21,310 nt of DNA, taken from NCBI GenBank assembly GCA_017652345.1, contig JAGCBE010000080.1, positions 1-21,310 of the forward strand, read 5' to 3'. Shown piece after piece: positions 1 through 7,997 of the stretch. Made by a program: the position numbers and the translations under genes. Under the pieces are notes generated by a model that was not told the origin of the DNA, ran no database searches, and saw only the letters and a list, made by a program, of their open reading frames with translations. Each line of letters starts with the position of its first letter. Within the stretch, counting starts at the first letter, position 1. The stretch comes from Methanobrevibacter sp. GTDB taxonomy: Archaea > Methanobacteriota > Methanobacteria > Methanobacteriales > Methanobacteriaceae.

Positions 1-2
1 AA

Positions 3-80
3 AAACAGAAACGAAAAAAACGGGATTTTTCAAAATTTGAAATCAAAAAAAGTAAAAAAGGTATAAAGGTGCGAAAATGA
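3..80 (+). CDS. possible 3' end of an upstream gene (partial)
   Basis: An open frame runs in from the left edge and stops at the TGA at 78-80, overlapping the ATG of the next gene in an ATGA arrangement, a common translational-coupling layout in phage late operons. The visible 25 residues are very rich in Lys and Arg and carry no motif I recognise. A second frame is open from base 1 to a TAA at 64-66, so the coding frame is uncertain, and the stretch could also be non-coding leader. Confidence 0.3.
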   Translation, partial: KQKRKKRDFSKFEIKKSKKGIKVRK

Positions 81-409
81 AAGTAAATAATAAAAAATAT
101 ATTGAAGAGAGAAAACTTGAGTTATTAGAATACATTGATAATGATATTAGGTATGTGCCTTTAGTGGAAGAAATGATTTATTTAGAAAAAGAATTAGAAA
201 AATTAAGGAATTTACCTAAGATTTTAGTAAATAGCAAGGACGAGGCTAAACAGAAGCCGACACCAGCAGGCAAAATGTACAAAGAGTATTTACAACAATA
301 TATAAATATAGTTAAAGCATTAGCAAAAAGCGGAGCAGACGAGAATGCAGAAGCGGATAGCCCTTTGGACAAATGGTTGAAAGCTAGGGGAAAATATGAA
401 ACTAGATAA
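77..409 (+). CDS. phage terminase small subunit
   Basis: Probable small terminase subunit, which recognises the packaging start site on phage DNA and loads the large subunit. The 110-residue protein is highly charged and helical, with an N-terminal helix rich in Glu and Lys and a C-terminal motif PLDKWLKARGK like the ends of small terminases from Firmicutes phages. RBS AAAGGTG at 66-72 fits the ATG at 77. The gene overlaps the next by 14 bases and lies directly before an unmistakable large subunit, which is the strongest support. I cannot point to a clear HTH by eye, so the assignment rests on size, charge, C-terminal similarity and position. Confidence 0.75.
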   Translation: MKVNNKKYIEERKLELLEYIDNDIRYVPLVEEMIYLEKELEKLRNLPKILVNSKDEAKQKPTPAGKMYKEYLQQYINIVKALAKSGADENAEADSPLDKWLKARGKYETR

Positions 410-2117
410 CAAGGAACTAAACGAAAATAATTGTTATTTGTTAAAGTATTATGCAGAAATACAAAAAGGCAATATTATTGCAGGATATGAGCTAAAGCAA
501 GAGTTGGAAAATCTTGTAAATGACTTAAAATATAATGATGAATATTTTTATGACACAAAAGACGCAATGGAACGTATGGATTTTATGGAAAATTGTATAA
601 GATTAACAAAAAGCCCTTTTTATAATAAGCCTATGCGGTTGTTATTATGGCAACAAGCATTTACGGAAATTTTATACAGTTTTAAAATGACAAAAGATTT
701 TATAGACAATAAAAAATATATTGACAGATTTAAAAAAGCCCTTTTAGTAATAGCTAGAAAAAATTGTAAAAGTGAATTTTGTTCGGCGTTGGGTAATAGT
801 GAATTTATGCTAGGAAAAGACGGAGCAGACCTTGTCTGCTCATCAAATGACGATAATCAAGCATCAATTGTGTATGATACGATAAACACAATGCGAAATT
901 TATACGATACTAACGACAGGTACACCAAAAAAAATCAACGTTTTATTTTAAGAAAAGATAATAATACTAAAATTTTTAAATTATCTGATAAAACTAAGAA
1001 CAAAGAGGGAAGAAACATAGATTGGGCGATAATTGACGAAGCACATGAAATGAAAACAAATGTTATAGCGAAATCTATTGAACAATCACAATCTTTAAAA
1101 GATAATCCTAAAATGATAATAATTACAACAGAGGGATTTATAAACGACGGATATTTAGATGAAGAAATAAAAAAAGCTAGGGCAATAATTAGAGGTGAGG
1201 ACACCAGCATAGCAAGTAAAAGATATTTACCAATTCTTTACACACAGGACAGCGAACAAGAAATTTTTACTAATAAAAATTCGTGGTATAAATCAAACCC
1301 AAGTCTAGGAGCTGTTAAAAGATTTGATTATTTAGAAGAACAGATTGACATGGCAAAAACAAGCAAGACTGATAGGATTTTTGTACTATGTAAAGACTTT
1401 AATATTAAGCAGAGTAGTAGCGAAAGTTGGTTAAATATAGAGGACTACACATACGAGGCAAAATATAACATTGAAGATTTAAACGGCTGTTATTGTTTAG
1501 GACATGTAGACCTTGCAGAGACAACCGACCTATGTTGTGCCAAAGCACTTATATTTAAAAATAACATTAAATACATACTTACTATGTACTTTATACCAGA
1601 AAGCAAATTATTAAAGGAAAATGACGACCATAACGCAGGAGCACACTATAAAGAATGGGCACAAAAGGGATATATAACAATTTGTGAGGGCAACGACATT
1701 GACTTATCTTTAGTTGCGGAATGGTTTTATAAGCTAAAAAAACAATACAACATAAATTTATATAAATGTGGATACGACCAGAAATTTTCTAAAGATTTTT
1801 TAAATGCAATGGAAAACTATGGATGGTCAAAAAAATATGGAGATGTGGAAATAGTTTTGCAAAATGCAAATACATTAAATAACGCTATATTACTAGTCGA
1901 AAGAGATTTAAAAAGCCGTTTAATTAATTACAATCAAAATCCAGTAGATGTTTGGTGTTTTGGAAATAGCTGTATTAAATTAAATAATCTAAGGCAAGGG
2001 CTAATCGTAAAAAATAGGAACACCGAAAAAATTGACGGAACAGTAACATTAGTTAGTTTGTACGAAATGTTTAGAAGATATAGAAACGAGCTAAAGACAA
2101 TATCTGAAAGGAGCTGA
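396..2117 (+). CDS. terL: phage terminase large subunit (HK97/lambdoid-like packaging ATPase-nuclease)
   Basis: Motor and nuclease that pumps DNA into the prohead and cuts concatemers. The 573-residue length is typical. The N-terminal ATPase has a Walker A region at about residues 118-126 (VIARKNCKS), a Walker B at 211-217 (AIIDEAH, with the catalytic Glu) and a coupling motif at 242-247 (IITTEG). The C-terminal RuvC-like nuclease has acidic positions at GHVDLAETTDL (about 369-379), GYDQKF (459-464) and the Asp of KIDGT (about 547). Odd point: the Walker A residue usually Gly (RKNGKS in relatives) is Cys (codon TGT at 765-767). The frame is intact to its stop, which touches the portal leader. 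The ATG at 396 overlaps the small-subunit gene. Confidence 0.95.
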   Translation: MKLDNKELNENNCYLLKYYAEIQKGNIIAGYELKQELENLVNDLKYNDEYFYDTKDAMERMDFMENCIRLTKSPFYNKPMRLLLWQQAFTEILYSFKMTKDFIDNKKYIDRFKKALLVIARKNCKSEFCSALGNSEFMLGKDGADLVCSSNDDNQASIVYDTINTMRNLYDTNDRYTKKNQRFILRKDNNTKIFKLSDKTKNKEGRNIDWAIIDEAHEMKTNVIAKSIEQSQSLKDNPKMIIITTEGFINDGYLDEEIKKARAIIRGEDTSIASKRYLPILYTQDSEQEIFTNKNSWYKSNPSLGAVKRFDYLEEQIDMAKTSKTDRIFVLCKDFNIKQSSSESWLNIEDYTYEAKYNIEDLNGCYCLGHVDLAETTDLCCAKALIFKNNIKYILTMYFIPESKLLKENDDHNAGAHYKEWAQKGYITICEGNDIDLSLVAEWFYKLKKQYNINLYKCGYDQKFSKDFLNAMENYGWSKKYGDVEIVLQNANTLNNAILLVERDLKSRLINYNQNPVDVWCFGNSCIKLNNLRQGLIVKNRNTEKIDGTVTLVSLYEMFRRYRNELKTISERS

Positions 2118-2122
2118 TAAAA

Positions 2123-3376
2123 ATAGAATGGTTTAATAAATTATTTAAAAAAGAGCCGAAAAAAACAAAATTCGCACCGACCTTTACAGGTTATGAGCCT
2201 ATATTTACACAATACGGCACTAATATATATTTAAGTGATGTTGTACAACAAGCCTTAAAATGTATAGCCGACGAGGTAAAAAAATCTATTCCTATGCACG
2301 TAAGATACAAAAACAACAATCCTAATCCAATAAAATCCAGTGTTCAAGATGTTTTAGAAAATCCTAATGAGTTAATGACTACAAGTGAATTTTTGGAAAA
2401 GATAACATATTTGTTATTGATGAATTACAACGTCTTTATTATACCAACATACCTTACATGGATTGACGATAAAACAGGGGCAGAGCGTCGAGAATATAAA
2501 AGTCTATACCCAATAAATCCCATAAGAGTAGATTTTATAGAGGACGCAAGCAATAGGTTGTTTGTAAAGTTTTGGTTTGTAAACGGAGAAACAACAACAA
2601 TTTTATACGATAATATAATACATATTAGATACAACTATTCTGTAAATGAATATATGGGTGGAAATGAACTAGGACAGCCAGACAACAGGGCATTACTAGA
2701 AACATTAAATCTTAACAATGACATGTTAAAAGGTGTTGCAAAGGCTATGAAATCAAGCTACGCAATAAACGGAATTGTTAAATATAACACACTCTTAGAC
2801 GATGGAAAAATAGAACAAGACCTTCAAAAACTAGAGAAAAAATTAAATAATAGTGAAAGTGGTTTTTTACCTTTGGATTTAAAGGCAGAGTTTACGCCGT
2901 TGCAAAGAACAGCAAGCCTTGTAGACGATAAAACACTAAAATTTATTGATGAAAAAATATTACGAACGTGGGGTATTCCTTTAGATGTGCTTTTAGGTGA
3001 CTTTTCCAAGGAGACCTACGAGTCTTATTATCAAAAATCCATAGAGCCTATTATAAAAAGTTTTGCACAGGCATTTACAAAAAAATTATTTACAGACCGC
3101 GAAAGGTCATTCGGTAATTGCATAGAATTTTATACAGAAGATTTAATTTTTATGTCAATAACGCAAAAAATAGAGCTTGTAAATCTGTTAAGCCCAACAG
3201 GTGCATTATTTGAAAATGAGAAAAGGCGTATTTTTGGCTTGACGCCTTTGCCAGAGCTTGAAAACAAGCGTCTAATGTCTTTGAATTGGGTAGACGCAGA
3301 AAAAGCCAATGAATACCAATTAGGAAAGGTTAATATAAACGTCGTTGACGAAGAAAAACAAGAAAGCGAGGTTTAA
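2123..3376 (+). CDS. phage portal protein (HK97 family), start at ATA
   Basis: Dodecameric portal at the head vertex, through which DNA enters and leaves. The first in-frame ATG is at 2294, but the frame is open upstream and encodes typical portal N-terminal sequence (EWFNKLFKKEP, then APTFTGY, then SDVVQQALKCIADEVKK), so a start at 2294 would remove about 57 conserved residues. No ATG, GTG or TTG is available in that extension. The best start is ATA at 2123, nine bases after GGAG at 2110-2113, the same geometry as the gene at 5888 (AAAGGAG, 8 bases, ATG). ATA at 2117 is a less well-spaced alternative. The product is about 417 residues, normal for the family, with RTWGIPLDVLLGD and ETYESYYQKSIEPI typical of HK97-type portals. 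An ATG at 2128 is out of frame and stops after two codons. Confidence 0.9.
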   Translation: MEWFNKLFKKEPKKTKFAPTFTGYEPIFTQYGTNIYLSDVVQQALKCIADEVKKSIPMHVRYKNNNPNPIKSSVQDVLENPNELMTTSEFLEKITYLLLMNYNVFIIPTYLTWIDDKTGAERREYKSLYPINPIRVDFIEDASNRLFVKFWFVNGETTTILYDNIIHIRYNYSVNEYMGGNELGQPDNRALLETLNLNNDMLKGVAKAMKSSYAINGIVKYNTLLDDGKIEQDLQKLEKKLNNSESGFLPLDLKAEFTPLQRTASLVDDKTLKFIDEKILRTWGIPLDVLLGDFSKETYESYYQKSIEPIIKSFAQAFTKKLFTDRERSFGNCIEFYTEDLIFMSITQKIELVNLLSPTGALFENEKRRIFGLTPLPELENKRLMSLNWVDAEKANEYQLGKVNINVVDEEKQESEV

Positions 3377-3378
3377 AC

Positions 3379-4014
3379 ATGTTAAAAAAATTAGAGCATA
3401 GAAGTTATGATTTTGAAGTAAGAGCAGGAGAGGACGAAAAAGGAACAATAATCGAGGGTATACCGATTATATATGATAAAGTCACAGACATTGGATATTT
3501 TGATGAGGTTATAGAAAAGGGAGCGTTAAAAAATGCAGATTTGACGGACGTTAGATTTTTAGTTAATCACGACGATAAGAGAATACCACTAGCGAGAAGC
3601 AGGAGAAATAATGGAAACAGTACAATGAAACTAGAAATCATTGACGATGGTTTAAAAGTTATTGTTAATTTAGACACAGAAAACAACACAGAAGCAAGAG
3701 CGTTATATAGTGCAGTAGAAAGAGGAGATATAACAGGAATGTCTTTCATGTTTACAGTTGAGGACGACGAATGGGAAAATAAAGAAAGTGAGCACCCTTT
3801 ACGACGTGTAAAAAAAATAGGAACAGTAGTGGAAGTATCGGCAGTTACATTTCCTGCCTATAAAGATACATTAATAAATACAAGAGCGGAGCTGGACAGC
3901 TCAAAAGAGGTTTTGGACAAAGCCCTGGAAAAATTTAAAAAAGAGAAAAGAAGCAAGGAACTTGAGTTGGAAAAACTTAGGTTCTTATTTTTTGAGAAAT
4001 TGGAGGTTAAGTGA
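3379..4014 (+). CDS. prohead protease (HK97 family, peptidase U35)
   Basis: Head-maturation serine protease that trims the capsid delta domain and then itself. Its 211 residues match the family. Candidate catalytic residues are His64 in RFLVNHDDK, Ser122 in GDITGMSFMF and the Glu of VVEVSAVTFPAY (about 152), matching the HK97 order His-Ser-Glu. The last 40 residues are a Lys/Glu-rich helix that may act as a scaffold-like tail. The ATG lies two bases after the portal stop, and the TGA stop overlaps the capsid ATG (TGATG region at 4012-4016), so portal, protease and capsid are probably translationally coupled. Confidence 0.93.
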   Translation: MLKKLEHRSYDFEVRAGEDEKGTIIEGIPIIYDKVTDIGYFDEVIEKGALKNADLTDVRFLVNHDDKRIPLARSRRNNGNSTMKLEIIDDGLKVIVNLDTENNTEARALYSAVERGDITGMSFMFTVEDDEWENKESEHPLRRVKKIGTVVEVSAVTFPAYKDTLINTRAELDSSKEVLDKALEKFKKEKRSKELELEKLRFLFFEKLEVK

Positions 4015-5351
4015 TGAATTTTAAAGAGTATTTACAAAATCAAAAAAGTAAATTAGAAAAAAGAAAATCAGATTTAAAAGCTAGAGCATGCAAGACAGAT
4101 GATGCGGAAGAATTAAGAAGTTTAACAAGCGACCTAGAAGACATCATAGACGAGTTAAACGACATAAAAGAACAAATAAGAAAAATTGAAGACGAAGAAC
4201 AAGCACCCAAAGACGAAAGCACAGATACAACAGATACAGAGGAAGAAAACACAAGAAGCATTTCACTAAATAAAAGAGCAGTACCAGATAATGCAGTGCT
4301 AGTAAATGGAAGAAGTGTTGCAAGCTTTAACACATCATCAGAAAAAAGAGATAACAAGGATATTTATTCAAGTTACGAGTATAGAATGGCTTTTAAGGAA
4401 TACGCACAAAAAGGAACAAAAATCCCTTATGAATTAAGAGATAATTCGGCTAATACTAACACTTTAGGAGCTACTATACCTACAACAGTGCTAAACGAAT
4501 TTATAAACGAAATAAAATTAAAATATGGAAATCTTTACAATAAGGTTAGAAAATTAAATATACAAGGTAATTTACGTGTACCGATTGCAAAATTACAGGC
4601 GACTTTTAAATGGGTATCAGAAGCCACAGTATCACCAAAGCAAGACGGCGGAACTTATAACGATTATGTAGAATTCAGTGCAAATACAGCCGAATTGAGA
4701 GTATCACAAACATTGTTATCCAGCATTGTAACATTAGACCTTTTCGAACGTGAAATAGTAAACGTTATGTTAATAGCATTTTTACAAGCAATGGACGACG
4801 GAATTGTTAACGGAACAGGTAACGGACAAATGCTAGGTATTTTAAACGATCCGAGAGTGGCAGCAACAGGGAATGTTATAGAAATGACAGAAAATGATAT
4901 TAATGATTGGACAGCATGGCGTAAGAAATTCTTTAGTAAATTGCCTTTAGGTTACAGAAATGGTGAATTCATTTTCCCACTTAGCACAGTAGAAAGCTAT
5001 TTAGAGACAATGGCAGACGCTAATAACAACCCAGTATTTAGGCAAGCAACAGGGCTAGAGGTTAACGACGGAGACGCAACCAACCCTAACGGAGTATTTT
5101 TTGGGCGTGCAATTTCATTAGTTGAGCCAGACATTTTACCAGATTTTGACACAGCTAACGAGGGCGACGTAGTAGGTATTTTTTGGCAGCCAGAGGAATA
5201 TGCAATTAATACTAACATGAATTTTGGAATGAGACGCTACTTTGATGAAGATACAAACGAATGGATTAATAAAATGTTAGTTATTTTAGACGGCAAGGTG
5301 CTAAACCCTAAAGGCATTTACTTAATTAAAAAAGCAATAGCAACAGCTTAA
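4014..5351 (+). CDS. major capsid protein (HK97 fold)
   Basis: Main shell protein of about 445 residues. Residues 1-65 are a Lys/Glu-rich coiled coil like the HK97 delta scaffolding domain, followed by an acidic linker (DESTDTTDTEEE) and then the mature domain from about residue 110-130, where the upstream protease is expected to cut. NLYNKVRKLNIQGNLRVPI, TAELRVSQTLLSSIVTLDLF and the segment ending GTGNGQMLGIL are typical of HK97-type capsid proteins, as is IAFLQAMDDGIVNG. I chose the ATG at 4014 over the GTG at 4011 because GGAGG at 4002-4006 then has a 7-base spacing. The gene overlaps the protease stop. Confidence 0.95.
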   Translation: MNFKEYLQNQKSKLEKRKSDLKARACKTDDAEELRSLTSDLEDIIDELNDIKEQIRKIEDEEQAPKDESTDTTDTEEENTRSISLNKRAVPDNAVLVNGRSVASFNTSSEKRDNKDIYSSYEYRMAFKEYAQKGTKIPYELRDNSANTNTLGATIPTTVLNEFINEIKLKYGNLYNKVRKLNIQGNLRVPIAKLQATFKWVSEATVSPKQDGGTYNDYVEFSANTAELRVSQTLLSSIVTLDLFEREIVNVMLIAFLQAMDDGIVNGTGNGQMLGILNDPRVAATGNVIEMTENDINDWTAWRKKFFSKLPLGYRNGEFIFPLSTVESYLETMADANNNPVFRQATGLEVNDGDATNPNGVFFGRAISLVEPDILPDFDTANEGDVVGIFWQPEEYAINTNMNFGMRRYFDEDTNEWINKMLVILDGKVLNPKGIYLIKKAIATA

Positions 5352-5368
5352 AAAAAGGGGGCTTAAGT

Positions 5369-5872
5369 ATGAAAACAAAGACAGTAAACGCCCTTAAAGA
5401 TTTATATATAGCAAATGGCGGAAGCTTATCTGATGTAATTATAATAAATACTATACCAGATATGATTGAAGCAATAGCAGAAAGCGACAGCCTTAACATA
5501 CAAGTTTTAGCCGAGGACGGCGAGGCGGAAATATTCGGAGCAAAAGTAAAGACATATCAAGCGGCGTGTATACCTCTAAAAGAGAATATATTAGGCTATT
5601 GGACAGAGATTGAGGGCGGATTAACTCCAACAGGAACGCTAAGCGGAACAGGGTATTTTGTAGCCTTAAAATTTGTAAATACTTGTAATGCTGATAAAAT
5701 CGAAGTAGGAGTTGAGCCAAGCGAAACAAATATGGGATTAGTTGAGCTTGACGAAGATATGAACGCAGTATTTAAAATTTCAAATTTTGAAACACAAAAA
5801 ATAGTTGTTAAAGTTACAAAAAATGGTATAACAAAAACAACAAAATACGCATTAAATGTTATGAGAATGTAG
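5369..5872 (+). CDS. capsid-region protein of unknown function, possible decoration protein
   Basis: A 167-residue protein directly after the capsid gene, 17 bases downstream, with a strong RBS (AAGGGGG). The N-terminal third is helical (VNALKDLYIANGGSLSDV, IPDMIEAIAES) and resembles a family often found after the capsid in Firmicutes phages. The C-terminal half alternates beta strands, with a Gly/Thr-rich turn (GGLTPTGTLSGTGY) and a closing strand (TKYALNVMRM), consistent with an Ig-like or beta-sandwich domain exposed on the head. Size and position suit a head decoration or head-completion role. I recognise no catalytic motif, so the function is inferred from context. Confidence 0.75.
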   Translation: MKTKTVNALKDLYIANGGSLSDVIIINTIPDMIEAIAESDSLNIQVLAEDGEAEIFGAKVKTYQAACIPLKENILGYWTEIEGGLTPTGTLSGTGYFVALKFVNTCNADKIEVGVEPSETNMGLVELDEDMNAVFKISNFETQKIVVKVTKNGITKTTKYALNVMRM

Positions 5873-5887
5873 AAAGGAGCTAATAAA

Positions 5888-6253
5888 ATGATTAATACAA
5901 ATAGAATTGTATCTATTAAACAAACTGATTTATTAACACTTTATGGCACAATCTTAAAATTAAGTGGATTGACAATAAATTCAATTTTAGCAAATGGAAT
6001 TGGAGAATTTGAACTAGCAAGCGGAAGCGGTAACTTTATTGCAAGCGAGCCAGTAAAAACTTTTAATTTTGGTGCTAGTGTAACAAGTGCAACATTGTAT
6101 TTTGTAGCGGACTACAATTATAAAGGTTTTACAGTTAACGGAACAGCAGCAACAATTGTTGACAATGATGTTGTAGTCGAAAAAGACAGTTGTACACTTT
6201 TTAAAGCGGTATTAGACAGCGGCAGTATAACAATTACTAAAGCAGGTTTTTAA
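5888..6253 (+). CDS. small head-region protein of unknown function
   Basis: A 121-residue beta-rich protein with an ideal RBS (AAAGGAG, 8-base spacing). It starts MINTNRIVSIKQTDLLTLYG, a recognisable opening of a conserved hypothetical family located between capsid and connector genes in clostridial siphoviruses. The remainder alternates hydrophobic strands (ATLYFVADYNYKGFTVNG, GSITITKAGF). A role as an accessory head protein is likely from position, but no function is known to me. A hairpin and a promoter-sized gap follow it, so it may be the last gene of the head transcription unit. Confidence 0.75.
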   Translation: MINTNRIVSIKQTDLLTLYGTILKLSGLTINSILANGIGEFELASGSGNFIASEPVKTFNFGASVTSATLYFVADYNYKGFTVNGTAATIVDNDVVVEKDSCTLFKAVLDSGSITITKAGF

Positions 6254-6307
6254 TACATAGATATATATGTTTTCATTTTTTTATTCCTCTTAATATTATA
6301 TTTCATA

Positions 6308-6331
6308 GCCCTATCATTTGCATGATAGGGC
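6308..6331. other. perfect 10-bp hairpin in the head-connector intergenic gap
   Basis: GCCCTATCAT (6308-6317) and ATGATAGGGC (6322-6331) form a perfect 10-bp stem with loop TTGC. On the + strand it is followed by CATATAATAAAA, not a T-run, so it is not a typical intrinsic terminator. It may be an RNA processing or stability element, or an operator. It sits 44 bases upstream of the unusual ATT start at 6356. Confidence 0.5.
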
Positions 6332-6355
6332 ATATAATAAAAATGAGGTGATTTT

Positions 6356-6523
6356 ATTAAATTAAAAGTATTAAAGCAATTTAGAGATAAGAATACTAAT
6401 AAGCTATACAACAGAGGGGATATTATAACAGTTAAAAAAGATAGAGGCGAAGAATTAATAGAAAATAGTCAGAAATTAGTAGAAAAGATAACAGAAAGGA
6501 AAAGTGCGAAAAATGGCGAATGA
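6356..6523 (+). CDS. small conserved head-region protein starting at ATT
   Basis: A frame with no ATG encodes about 55 residues, read as (M)KLKVLKQFRDKNTNKLY followed by NRGDIITVKKDRGEELI and a charged tail. This pattern belongs to a small conserved phage family found just before the head-tail connector. The frame is closed upstream by a TGA at 6344-6346, leaving ATT at 6356 as the only reasonable start, with GAGGTG at 6345-6350 five bases upstream. No GTG, TTG or ATG is available in the conserved N-terminus. It overlaps the next gene by 11 bases. Function unknown, possibly a connector accessory. The non-standard start is inferred from reading frame and family resemblance. Confidence 0.75.
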   Translation: MKLKVLKQFRDKNTNKLYNRGDIITVKKDRGEELIENSQKLVEKITERKSAKNGE

Positions 6524-6761
6524 TAGTATTTTAGAAAGAGTTAAAAACGCATTAGGTATAACTGATGATTATCAAGACGACACGCTTACAGAATATGTAA
6601 ATGAAGTTATAGACTTTTTGAAAGAAGCAGGAGTCAAGGAACAAAATATCACAATCGGAGTTATTACACGAGGCGTTGCGGATTTGTGGAGCTATGGAGC
6701 TAATGATGGTAATTTATCAAGTTATTTTATCCAGAGAGCGTCACAGCTTGCACTAAAATAA
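6513..6761 (+). CDS. head-tail connector protein (gp6-like)
   Basis: Probable head-tail joining protein that forms a ring beneath the portal. It is 82 residues, mostly helical (SILERVKNALGI, YQDDTLTEYVNEVIDFLKEAGV, VADLWSYGAND, FIQRASQLAL), which matches the compact helical connectors (HK97 gp6 / SPP1 gp15 type) both in size and in the conserved early DDYQDDTL-like segment. ATG at 6513 is preferred to the in-frame GTG at 6504, which lies only three bases after the AAAGGA at 6495-6500, though ATG then has a long 12-base spacing. It overlaps the previous gene and sits three bases before the next. Confidence 0.75.
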   Translation: MANDSILERVKNALGITDDYQDDTLTEYVNEVIDFLKEAGVKEQNITIGVITRGVADLWSYGANDGNLSSYFIQRASQLALK

Positions 6762-6764
6762 TAC

Positions 6765-7112
6765 ATGAGAGCTTACAAACCATCTTTTCCTTTTAATGTG
6801 ACTATCGAACTATTAAAGCCTATCTATACAACTAAAAAAGGGGTAACTGTTAAGACATACGGAGATACAGGGGATAAGGTTAAATGTTCATTTCGAACAT
6901 TTGGCGGTACAGAAACATTAAACAATGATGTATATACAATCGTTGATACCGCAGTAGTTGAAACATGGTACAGAACAGACCTTAAAAGTGATTGCCGTAT
7001 AAAAGTCTTGCAGACAAATAAAATATATGAAATTTTTGGAGATGTTGAGAATATAAACATGCGAAATCAATTTGCAAAGTTTAAAGTTAGAGCCGTACAA
7101 GGGGGTGCTTAG
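6765..7112 (+). CDS. head-closure / head-tail adaptor protein
   Basis: Probable small beta-barrel adaptor (SPP1 gp16-like stopper group) that closes the head after packaging. The 115-residue protein is beta-rich (FNVTIELLKPIYTTKKGV, GDKVKCSFRTFGGTE, CRIKVLQTNKIYEIFGDVE, FAKFKVRAVQGG), a pattern of head-closure proteins with a typical size. It follows the connector gene after three bases, and the next gene starts two bases after its stop. Assignment depends on gene order and strand pattern rather than a diagnostic motif. Confidence 0.65.
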   Translation: MRAYKPSFPFNVTIELLKPIYTTKKGVTVKTYGDTGDKVKCSFRTFGGTETLNNDVYTIVDTAVVETWYRTDLKSDCRIKVLQTNKIYEIFGDVENINMRNQFAKFKVRAVQGGA

Positions 7113-7114
7113 TT

Positions 7115-7552
7115 GTGCCAAGAAATAAAGTTGATTTTGTAATAGCTAAAGACGACGTTTTAATGCAAGCAATAGAGCAAGCAGGAAAAGACATAAGAGA
7201 AGTGACAGAAAAAGCCTTGAAGTCTTGCAAAGAATATGTTAACAGCCAATTAGCAAAAGACAGTGTTAAGCCCAACTACCCACATCAAGGATTATATAGC
7301 GACGGAACACTTAAAAATTCTATCGATAATAATTTTAGTGTTGAGTGGGAGGGAATGAAAGCAGGAATAAGAATAGGTTACGACTTTAATAAAAGCGGAA
7401 TGGAAAGCATTATAATTTTGAGAGGTGCACCTAATAGAGAGCCAAGCATACCAGCAGTCAAAAAAATAAATGACGATATCTACGGCAAAAGACATCAAAA
7501 AAAATGCTTAGAAATACAGGAAGAAACCATACTTAAAATTTTGCAGAGGTAA
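7115..7552 (+). CDS. HK97 gp10-like tail-completion protein, GTG start
   Basis: Probable neck or tail-completion protein (HK97 gp10 / minor capsid-tail connection group). 145 residues: a helical N-terminus with many Lys and Asp (MQAIEQAGKDIREVTEKALK, then CKEYVNSQLAK) followed by PHQGLYSDGTLKNSID, a segment typical of gp10-like proteins, then a beta region and a basic C-terminus. It uses GTG at 7115 with AAGGGGG upstream. The next gene begins eight bases after its stop. Confidence 0.7.
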   Translation: MPRNKVDFVIAKDDVLMQAIEQAGKDIREVTEKALKSCKEYVNSQLAKDSVKPNYPHQGLYSDGTLKNSIDNNFSVEWEGMKAGIRIGYDFNKSGMESIIILRGAPNREPSIPAVKKINDDIYGKRHQKKCLEIQEETILKILQR

Positions 7553-7560
7553 AAAACATT

Positions 7561-7905
7561 ATGGAAGATAATTTAATTGAACTTTTGGAAACTTTTAAAT
7601 ATCCAGTTTTTAGGCAAGGAAGCCTAGCAAAAGATGAAACATATCCACCTACATTTTTTACCTTTTGGAATAATAGAGAAGTAGAGCATTCAAGCTATGA
7701 TGATAGTACAAGTATTATAGAATATAACTTTGACGTGAATGTTTATTCAAATGAGCCAGACACAGCTTATAGGCTTATAAGAGAGGCTAAAACATTATTA
7801 AAATCTAATAGGTGGATAATAACGGAAATAGGCTACGACCTACCAAGCGACGAAATAACACATGTAGGACGAGGCTTAAACATTACGTATTTACAGCAAT
7901 TATAA
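7561..7905 (+). CDS. tail terminator-like / tail-completion protein
   Basis: A 114-residue protein in the position of tail-terminator proteins, which cap the tail tube and set its end. Features include a helical start (NLIELLETFKYPVF), the segment PPTFFTFWNNREVEHSSYDD, a beta segment with YNFDVNVYSNEPDTAYRLI and the ending GRGLNITYLQ, all of which resemble the tail-completion family that precedes the major tail gene. RBS GCAGAGG. The gene runs straight into a strong terminator (7904-7938), so it closes the connector transcription unit. Confidence 0.65.
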   Translation: MEDNLIELLETFKYPVFRQGSLAKDETYPPTFFTFWNNREVEHSSYDDSTSIIEYNFDVNVYSNEPDTAYRLIREAKTLLKSNRWIITEIGYDLPSDEITHVGRGLNITYLQQL

Positions 7906-7938
7906 AAGACATGCAAATATATTTTGTATGTCTTTTTT
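7904..7938 (+). terminator. intrinsic terminator before the major tail gene
   Basis: AAAAGACAT (7904-7912) pairs with ATGTCTTTT (7928-7936). The stem continues inward through a G-T pair and CAAA/TTTG to about 14 bp with loop TATAT, and a T-run extends to 7938. It begins inside the stop codon of the preceding gene. Confidence 0.85.
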
Positions 7939-7997
7939 AATACAAAAAATCTTTTTATACAGAACTTTTTTTTGAAAACTTGAAAGGAGGAATAGTT

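Noticed and set aside
2294..3376. Portal gene starting at the first ATG (2294)
   Set aside because: Conserved portal sequence is encoded upstream in the same frame and no RBS fits 2294.
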